Assembly: GCF_029784155.1 (NCBI RefSeq)
Contig: NC_073693.1
Span: forward strand, 339,466,023 to 339,530,022
Length of the DNA stretch: 64,000 nt
Source: Uranotaenia lowii
Taxonomy: Eukaryota > Arthropoda > Insecta > Diptera > Culicidae
Direction: 5' to 3'
Below the pieces are notes generated by a model. It was not told the DNA's origin and did not search any database. It worked only from the letters and a program-made list of their open reading frames with translations. Shown one piece after another: positions 57,875 through 64,000 of the stretch (position 1 is its first letter; each line of letters opens with the position of its first letter). Both the position numbers and the translations under genes were made by a program.

Positions 57875-57876
57875 TA

Positions 57877-58149
57877 CACCTACTTCCTCGTTTCTAGTCC
57901 GTGTACTATTTGGCTTCAAAAAACGCGTGAATGACTCGTAATCTTTTTCAAGAAAAGTGTTTTAAGTTGTTTGTTCTCAATGCAACGGATTTTCTATAAA
58001 ACGCTACGGGTTTCCAGTAGTAGTTGTTCTAGTATTGGACAAGTTTTCAGTCCATTATAAAGCTGAAGATTTCGAAACCATCGATGGTTCAAATTCAGCA
58101 TCTTCGTTGCCTTCCAATACCAAAGCATTATATACCCAATGGATCAGAA
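57877..58149. other. Spacer, no gene seen
   Basis: Short stretch between the mariner and the GGCCGAA minisatellite; nothing recognised. Confidence 0.5.
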
Positions 58150-58515
58150 CGGGGCCCGGACATTTGGCCGAAGGCCGATAGGCCGGAAGATGTCAGGCCG
58201 AAGGTCGCTAGGTTGAATGGGTTGAAAGGCCGACGGATATTCGGCCGAATAGGACAATAGGCGGAATGGGACATTAGGCCAAAGGTTATTTGGCTGAATA
58301 TTATTTGGCCGGATGGATGTTAGGCCGAATGGTCTGTAGGCCGAACGATTGTTAGGCTGAAGGGTCGTTGGGCCGAATTTATGCAAAGCTTATAAGACAT
58401 ACTATCGCTTTTTTGCATGTTAAGCCGATCGATGGTGAGGCCTAATGACCATTCGGCCAAATGACCATTTGACCTCACGACCATTCGACTTAATGACCAT
58501 TCGGCCTAGTGACTC
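58150..58515. repeat. GGCCGAA minisatellite with inverted right flank
   Basis: From 58160 to 58380 there are about twelve imperfect copies of an 18-20-bp unit like GGTCGTTAGGCCGAATG. After a roughly 55-base interruption, 58435-58510 holds about four copies of the same unit on the other strand (GACCATTCGGCCTAATGACC). The whole can fold as a stem. The translated minus frame (LRPNNxRPN repeats) is incidental. Confidence 0.85.
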
Positions 58516-59088
58516 GTAAACGTACAGTTCCAGCGTCATTCAGGACTATATTTCATTGGATGTTTTAAGAGGGCGACTTATATCAATTCAACAAAAGTTA
58601 CACCGTTCAAGAAGTAGAAGTTCAGTTTGATGTGATGAATGATGAAAAAATGGGAAGATTGAATCCCAACAATGATTCCTAATTTTATGATGGCTCGACT
58701 ACTGCGATTTCTTCGTCAAGTATAAGCCCATCAAGCGATATGGAAGAAGACGAAGAGATTGTTTCTGATACCTCAGCATAAGGTAGAAAATAAAACCGAT
58801 GGCCTATAGAGATTGTGAGATTTGAGCGGAACAATTGTGGAAAACATCTCCGAGAATAATAACACTTGACTGATAATTTTGTTTAAAAAATTTAACAATC
58901 TTCAATTGCGAAATTTGTTTCATTAAAATGAAAACTAAATTACATATTTGTTTTTTTTTTTATTTTCCACGTTAATAGAATCACTTAAAATATTGAAAGA
59001 ATAATCCAGTCAAAGTTAACGGATAATAAAAAAAACGGATAATCGAGACACCGGATAATCGAGTCTACGAAGAATCGAGCTCAACCTG
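58516..59088 (+). mobile_element. pogo-like transposon remnant, right end
   Basis: The right end, reverse complement CAGGTTGAGCTCGATTCTTC, is followed inside by three CGGATAATCGAG-like words and outside by TA (59089-59090). CAG-starting ends of this type and TA targets are typical of pogo/Tigger elements. A transposase C-terminal tail (58611-58781) precedes it. The left end was not found; the copy appears truncated. Confidence 0.55.
58611..58781 (+). pseudogene. Possible pogo-like transposase C-terminal tail
   Basis: The frame reads EVEVQFDVMNDEKMGRLNP, an in-frame TAA, then FYDGSTTAISSSSISPSSD and MEEDEEIVSDTSA before a stop. A Ser-rich, then strongly acidic C-terminus directly before a pogo-type terminal repeat fits the acidic tail of pogo-family transposases. 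There is no catalytic domain, so assignment rests on position and composition only. Confidence 0.4.
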
Positions 59089-59090
59089 TA

Positions 59091-60122
59091 TTTATAAATG
59101 TTTTGGTGATTTTTTTATATTAATACAATTTTGAACATAATTTTCATTCTTTTATGTTCAAAAGAAGAAAAAACAAATTTCCGGAAAAAATATGGAAATG
59201 ATCGAACACAAAAATTTAAATGTTTGTTTTCTCGAAATCAGCTTTAATGCACTTAGACCGCTTTGACATCAAGGGCCTGAGCATAATCTGCCCAAACCCA
59301 AGAAATTTAGAATAACGAGTTTAAAAAAAATATTTTTGCTCATTTATTGATAAAATAAATATTCATGGATGTATCGCATTAAACCAACTGTGAATAATTG
59401 CTGAGTGCCATTGTCAAAATAGATGAAAAAATAATCGTGTTTTCTATTTCTTTGAACGAAATTTACTACTTTTTTGCCCAAATAAAAGAACATTTTTCAA
59501 TTATCTTTGTTTAGTGAATACCTACTCATATCAAATCAATAATAAGAAATACCTATAAACAAATAAGAAAATTCAATCTATAGCGATTTTTCTTCACAAA
59601 AATTTTAAAACATTGCATATTTATCACTCTGTATTTTGAGTGAAAACTTGAAGTTGAATTCATCAAAAAGACAATTCAAATAAAAATTCCAATTTAAAAA
59701 ATTTTCACATTTTCTATCATTATCGAAAAACGATTCGCACACAACCTGCAAAAAGTAAATTTCTCCAGCACGAATCGTTCGTTAATGCAACGAGGCTTAC
59801 CTAACTAAGTGACTAAAAATCGAGTTTTGCAGCTTACAAACACAATGTGAGTTGCATACACACTGTTTTTACATTACCTAGAAATAGAACCAATTTATTT
59901 ATTACACTTCATAGCGTTCTAGAAAAATCCTTTGAAACATGAGTTGTCGTTCTTAATATTTTCATAAATCAATTCATGCAATAAATGTCTGCTGAAAGAA
60001 ATAAGGACTGCTTAATCATAATAAGTGAAAAAGTTGTTTATGCTTGTTGAAAATGTTTAAAATAGGCACTTATTCGATTGATGACCCCTCTGAAGAAAAA
60101 TAAAGCAAGCCGAATAAAATGC
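59091..60122. other. AT-rich spacer, no gene seen
   Basis: No coding or repeat signature recognised. Confidence 0.5.
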
Positions 60123-60125
60123 TTA

Positions 60126-60438
60126 GAGCAAGTTCACTGGTGTTGAGAAAAAGTGGTAGAAATTTTGACACTGGTAGCACATTTTTAAAATTTTACCATG
60201 CAAAAATGTTTCCAAAATCTTTGGGCGTTGTATTTTTTTTACAGCACTGTTTCCATTTCAGCCGTATGTGATAGAAATATTGCTATTTTTGCATCAAAGC
60301 ATGCGAAAATACAACACGTGTTGTAAAAAAAGTTGAAGGCGACAGATCTTGAAAATGTTTTTACATGGCAAAATTTTCAAAATATGCTAAAAGTGTCAAA
60401 ATTTCTACCACGTTTTCCAAACACCAGTGAACTTGCTC
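60126..60438. mobile_element. Harbinger-like MITE, 313 bp
   Basis: Inverted ends start GAGCAAGTTCACTGGTGTT on both sides and continue with good pairing for about 100 bases, including GTGGTAGAAATTTTGACA. TTA is duplicated at 60123-60125 and 60439-60441, the 3-bp duplication typical of PIF/Harbinger elements. The long arms would let RNA from it fold into a hairpin. No coding. Confidence 0.8.
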
Positions 60439-60441
60439 TTA

Positions 60442-62220
60442 CAAATCAGTTGAATTTATCATGTTTTCCCGATAGTTAATTGCTCGCCATAAATTTCAAA
60501 GCCTAACAATACATATTGATATTGATAGATTTGATATCACATTGCTGCTGATGTCGAAAATTTGGAAAAATTTGAATTAAAAAACTCCTATGAACTCCAT
60601 TCCAAAGCTTCTTAATAGAGTAATTTTTCTTAATAGGAATGAAGTATGAAACTTATTTGGATTGATAAAATACATTTCACAGCAAAAATATGGAAACGAG
60701 GTGTATTATTCACAGTAAAGAAATTTATCAAACATGATTTTTTGAATGAGTAACCATAAAGTGTTTAAAATCTCATGGTTCTAGGTTATTTAGATTGAAA
60801 AATGAACTCATTATTAACTACTTGACGATGATCTATTATTTTCAAATTGAAAAGGCAGTCCCTTTATAATTTATGGAACACATAACTATAGTCAATTATC
60901 ATTTCAATGATGAATTGCCTTGTGTTTTGTGTGTGTTAACTTAAATTAAATGATTAGTTAAACTGTTTTTGCGTACGTGTTATAAATGATATAAAATTGA
61001 CTTGTTTCATGTACCAAATTCACTATATTTCATTTATTTTAAATTTTGGTCAATTATTATTTTTTTTGGGAAAATGACAAAATGTATTAAATTCCCATTT
61101 AAAAAACATTATTTATTTTTTGAAAAATAATGAATAGTTTGTCAATAATATTGATCACATACATAAGTGTAATGACTTGTGTAATTAAAGTGAAAATTTA
61201 ATATGTTAAATGAGTTTCATTTTACACGCCAAAGTTGAACAGGTTGAACAAGAGTTTGGTAGTTCGTCAGTTTGAATTTAGTTTTTGTAAAGTTAAGAAA
61301 ACGAACATAAATAAGTGATAAACATGAAGTTCAAAGTTTTTCAAAATAATCGGATTTCAGAAGAATAAACAAGTTTTGCTTTTTTTATGGCTGCCGGAAC
61401 ATGTTTCATTCTGGTGCTTTGGACTAACCTAATTTATTCGAAAACTAGTTGATTTTTACAAACTCCTAACTATATCAGAATTATTATTCAAATGAATTTT
61501 GAAGGAAAAAGATTTTTTTTATGAAACATAAAAAAGTCACTCAAATGAAACCAATTTTCAAATCATAGCTAGGGCCACATAGTGTGGAAGATATTCCACC
61601 TATATAAAGCTGTTTTCATACACATGCATTACATAAAATACACTTTTCTTATCTGTGATGTTTTCTTATACCAGATGAAGGATTATGAGAAATATTCTTT
61701 CAAGTTTATTGATGAGATAAAGACGTACCCAAATTCTACACTATTTTTCAAATTCCAAAAACTAACTATATGTTAAATTATACGATAGAATTGTAGAAAA
61801 CCATAGCATTTATATTTGTCAATTAATGTTTTAGCGAGGGAGCAAAGAGAAAATGGGCCCGTAAAACCCAACTCTCCCCTCCTTTTTAAGCTTCTTATAG
61901 AAATTAAAAATCAATCTTATTTTTACCAGATATCACAAAGAGTTGATTAAATTGTAAGTAACTGAGCTGCAAAGTCTATATCCGGTTAGTTTATGTTCCT
62001 ATTTAAATCGGTCGAGTTGAATTTTTGGTTGGATGTATCATTTTCCAATTCAATTTAATTCAACCAGTAGTGTTAGCACGACGTCAAAATTTACAAGGTG
62101 TACCGAATGAATTATGACAATAGTGCCCGAAAAGAATCCAATTTGCTACCGTAATAGTTATAGAGTAATAACCATTATCACGGAAAAAATACAGTTTACA
62201 CATTTACAATTCAATCGCCC
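60442..62220. other. AT-rich spacer, no gene seen
   Basis: Very AT-rich. No frame over 65 codons, no tandem or inverted repeats noticed. A short CCCAACTCTCCCCTCC word at 61867 resembles the end of the MITE at 48200 but is isolated. Confidence 0.5.
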
Positions 62221-63000
62221 TCAGGCTGGATCCGAATGAGTGAGCTCATCTCACCTAGGCCCGTCTTAACAGCTGTATTTCAGATATGATTTATCCCCTG
62301 ATATGAATCCTAATAAAGGAAAGAGAAAAAGTAACACTAAATCAATCGGACAATCGAAAACTGTACAGCAGGAATGAATTGAAGAAAAAAAAAGAGTTCA
62401 AGTGTCGTATTTTAACTCGCTTCTCGCTTCCCTCTAACAGCTTAATACGACCGCGCGAAACGCGAAAGGAATTAGCATCACAAACTGATGCTCCTCGGAA
62501 GTGACCACCCCAAGACTGGGGATCAACTGCAAGAAAACCAAACAATTTTTCCTCCAAACAGTTTTCCAAAACTTTGCAGAGAAACAACAACTCTGCCACA
62601 GGAACAAGAAGACTTAACGTGGTTCAAAAAGCGAAGCAGCTCCACAATTTCCGAGTCGGGGTATCAATGATTTATTGGGTGGTGGAGCTTCATGAATACT
62701 CATACCACGAATCTTGGAAGCAACCATCGAAGACGGACCATTGCTTCGGGAACCAAGAGAGGAACAGCGAAAAAAAAAGTAGGTTTGCAATATAATGGGC
62801 AGTATATGCCATCAATTATCGTCGAAAAGATCGTTTGCTGGTTCGCTGGTGAACCGGCTGTAAAACTGTTGAACCGATTATTGCCTTTGGCAGTTTGGTT
62901 TGTCGCTGCGCCTAGGAATTCTGGTTGTTCTTTTTTCGGGGCACTTTTGACTGGAACCAGTCATTTCTTTTAGGTAGCGGTTTGTTACCTACATTTTATA
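62221..63000. other. GC-richer unique block
   Basis: Less AT-rich DNA, with plus-strand frames of 60-93 codons and one of 85 codons on the minus strand. None has recognisable domains. It resembles the other GC-richer islands (14216, 30330, 39000, 54300) and could be untranslated exon or conserved regulatory DNA. Confidence 0.25.
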
Positions 63001-63355
63001 GATTGAATTGATTCATGTCCCGTCATTGAGTATAAAAAATATCTTCAAAAGCTCATTCGACCTCTATGATATCTAGAGAAAATATTCAGAAGATATCAAC
63101 TTGGATTTTTACGACAAACTTTTAACCTGTTTCCTTTTTGCAAGTTTGAATTAAAAATTCCCTATTAGTCAAATGTTATTACCGGAATTTACAGTTTTGA
63201 GTAAACCTAGGATTTTCCAAACAATGGACGGTGAGAAATTTGCCCGCTACCCATCGTTTATGGTCAGGTACACGATACGTTCAACGTGAGAGAATGATTA
63301 ATGCTTGCCACACGAGTTTTCAATGTCTTACATTCCTCGGACGTCATTTTGATAG
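63001..63355. other. Spacer, no gene seen
   Basis: Nothing recognised. Confidence 0.5.
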
Positions 63356-63520
63356 CATGAGGTTGCCAGAATTTTTTCAGCACGTATCCGAGCCGGACGA
63401 ACCGGCCAATTTTACATAAAAACATGGCAAAATCCCGGCATTTGATTTCAAAAGTGATGACCAAAAATCCGGGCAATATCCAGACAAACTTTCTCAAAAC
63501 CCAGGAATTACTCAACAATA
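63356..63520 (+). repeat. AATCCGGGC-type interspersed repeat, second copy
   Basis: Matches 44848-44985 (TTTTTTCAGCACGTA, then CCxGGCATTTGATTxCA, AATCCGxGxAATATC). Shorter than the first copy. Confidence 0.55.
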
Positions 63521-63549
63521 ATCAGTCGATCGTGTATGATAAATGAAAA

Positions 63550-63626
63550 AAAAATTACCTCGACCGGAATCGAACTCGAATCCACCGATCACCTCTCCGA
63601 CACCTAACAAATAGGCCAATCGTCAG
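63550..63626 (-). mobile_element. tRNA-derived SINE head or tRNA pseudogene
   Basis: The minus strand carries an A-box-like TGGCCTATTTGTTAGG and a B box GAGTTCGATTCC, about 35 bases apart, followed by GGTCGAGGTAATTTTTTTT, whose T run could terminate RNA polymerase III. The acceptor arms do not pair, so a functional tRNA is unlikely. It is a different family from the SINE at 40915. Confidence 0.55.
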
Positions 63627-64000
63627 ATGAAACAAGTTAAGCTGTAGCTCTATAATTCAGTTGAGCTTATCGAGTTGAATTTGCTGCTAGACGCTCATCG
63701 CTCATCGTGGTTCTCATTATGCCCCTACAATGTGCAATTTTCGGCTTTCGACAAAAAAAATAAAAATGCATTTTTCACATTTTTCACATTTTTTCATTTT
63801 GTTCATTCTTATCGAGTCCTTCGAGTTTGAGCAAATAGGAAGTAGACTTCTTCAGTGACTTAACAAGAAACAGTGATTTTACTTGCATATTATACCTTAT
63901 TTATATAGTCGATTAAGCGCTCTTCTAAAGGTGGTCTTTATACCCTGAACTCCCCTTTATTAGTTGTTTTTTATACATCCCTATTAACCTCTTCTATAAA
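63627..64000. other. Spacer, no gene seen
   Basis: AT-rich; a short TTTTTCACA direct repeat at 63773-63792. No gene. Confidence 0.5.

Noticed and set aside
58144..58386. 80-codon LRPNN-repeat protein on the minus strand
   Set aside because: It is a direct reading of the GGCCGAA minisatellite; stops and shifts occur in neighbouring units.
63550..63626. Functional tRNA gene
   Set aside because: The internal promoter is good but the ends do not pair as an acceptor stem; a SINE head is more likely.

Overview
This window looks like a repeat-rich, gene-poor stretch of a dipteran nuclear genome, most likely a mosquito. It is AT-rich with long non-coding spacers. It carries several DD37E mariner-type transposons (a class first described from mosquitoes), tRNA-derived SINE fragments, a Jockey-clade retrotransposon and many MITEs. 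I find no complete host protein-coding gene. The long open frames at about 9.9-13.8 kb are artefacts of a 9-bp satellite that lacks stop codons and of a gap.

Layout. 0-6.5 kb: AT-rich spacer holding copy A of a 1.2-kb duplication (1721-2938) and a 36-bp degenerate minisatellite (4072-4770). 6.5-8.6 kb: a TTAA-flanked piggyBac-like non-autonomous element containing a SINE fragment and a recurrent short motif. 9.98-13.74 kb: a 500-N gap, then 3.25 kb of a 9-bp satellite. 14.2-16.5 kb: GC-richer single-copy-looking DNA split by a dead 969-bp mariner. 17-20.6 kb: a broken I-like ORF1, a foldback insert, a MITE with 7-bp target duplication and a hAT-like element with 8-bp duplication. 21.4-22.7 kb and 26.9-28.2 kb: two dead DD37E mariners. 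23.5-24.7 kb: duplication copy B. 28.4-28.9 kb: second 500-N gap. 29-31 kb: hAT-like MITE, RT remnant, unique DNA. 32.2-35.7 kb: Helitron-like element with a 143-bp tandem repeat and two long G tracts. 36.8-45.2 kb: AT-rich DNA with a pogo-like element, a SINE and a possible promoter/5' exon near 39.1 kb. 45.3-48.1 kb: a MITE and a 1.8-kb foldback relative of the 6.5-kb element. 48.2-53.7 kb: a MITE whose right end is split by a full-length Jockey retrotransposon. 54.3-55.2 kb: GC-richer DNA with minus-strand splice-donor-like sites. 56.6-57.9 kb: an apparently intact DD37E mariner (336-aa transposase). 58-64 kb: an inverted GGCCGAA minisatellite, a pogo-like tail, a Harbinger-like MITE and a SINE.

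The clearest biology is the mobile DNA. One mariner looks autonomous and could act on related ends. The Jockey copy is full length with matching 16-bp target duplications and only two in-frame stops. A small family of piggyBac-like elements carries palindromic subterminal motifs that differ between members, and one member has become a giant hairpin. Ends and target duplications were located by eye; identities given are estimates.
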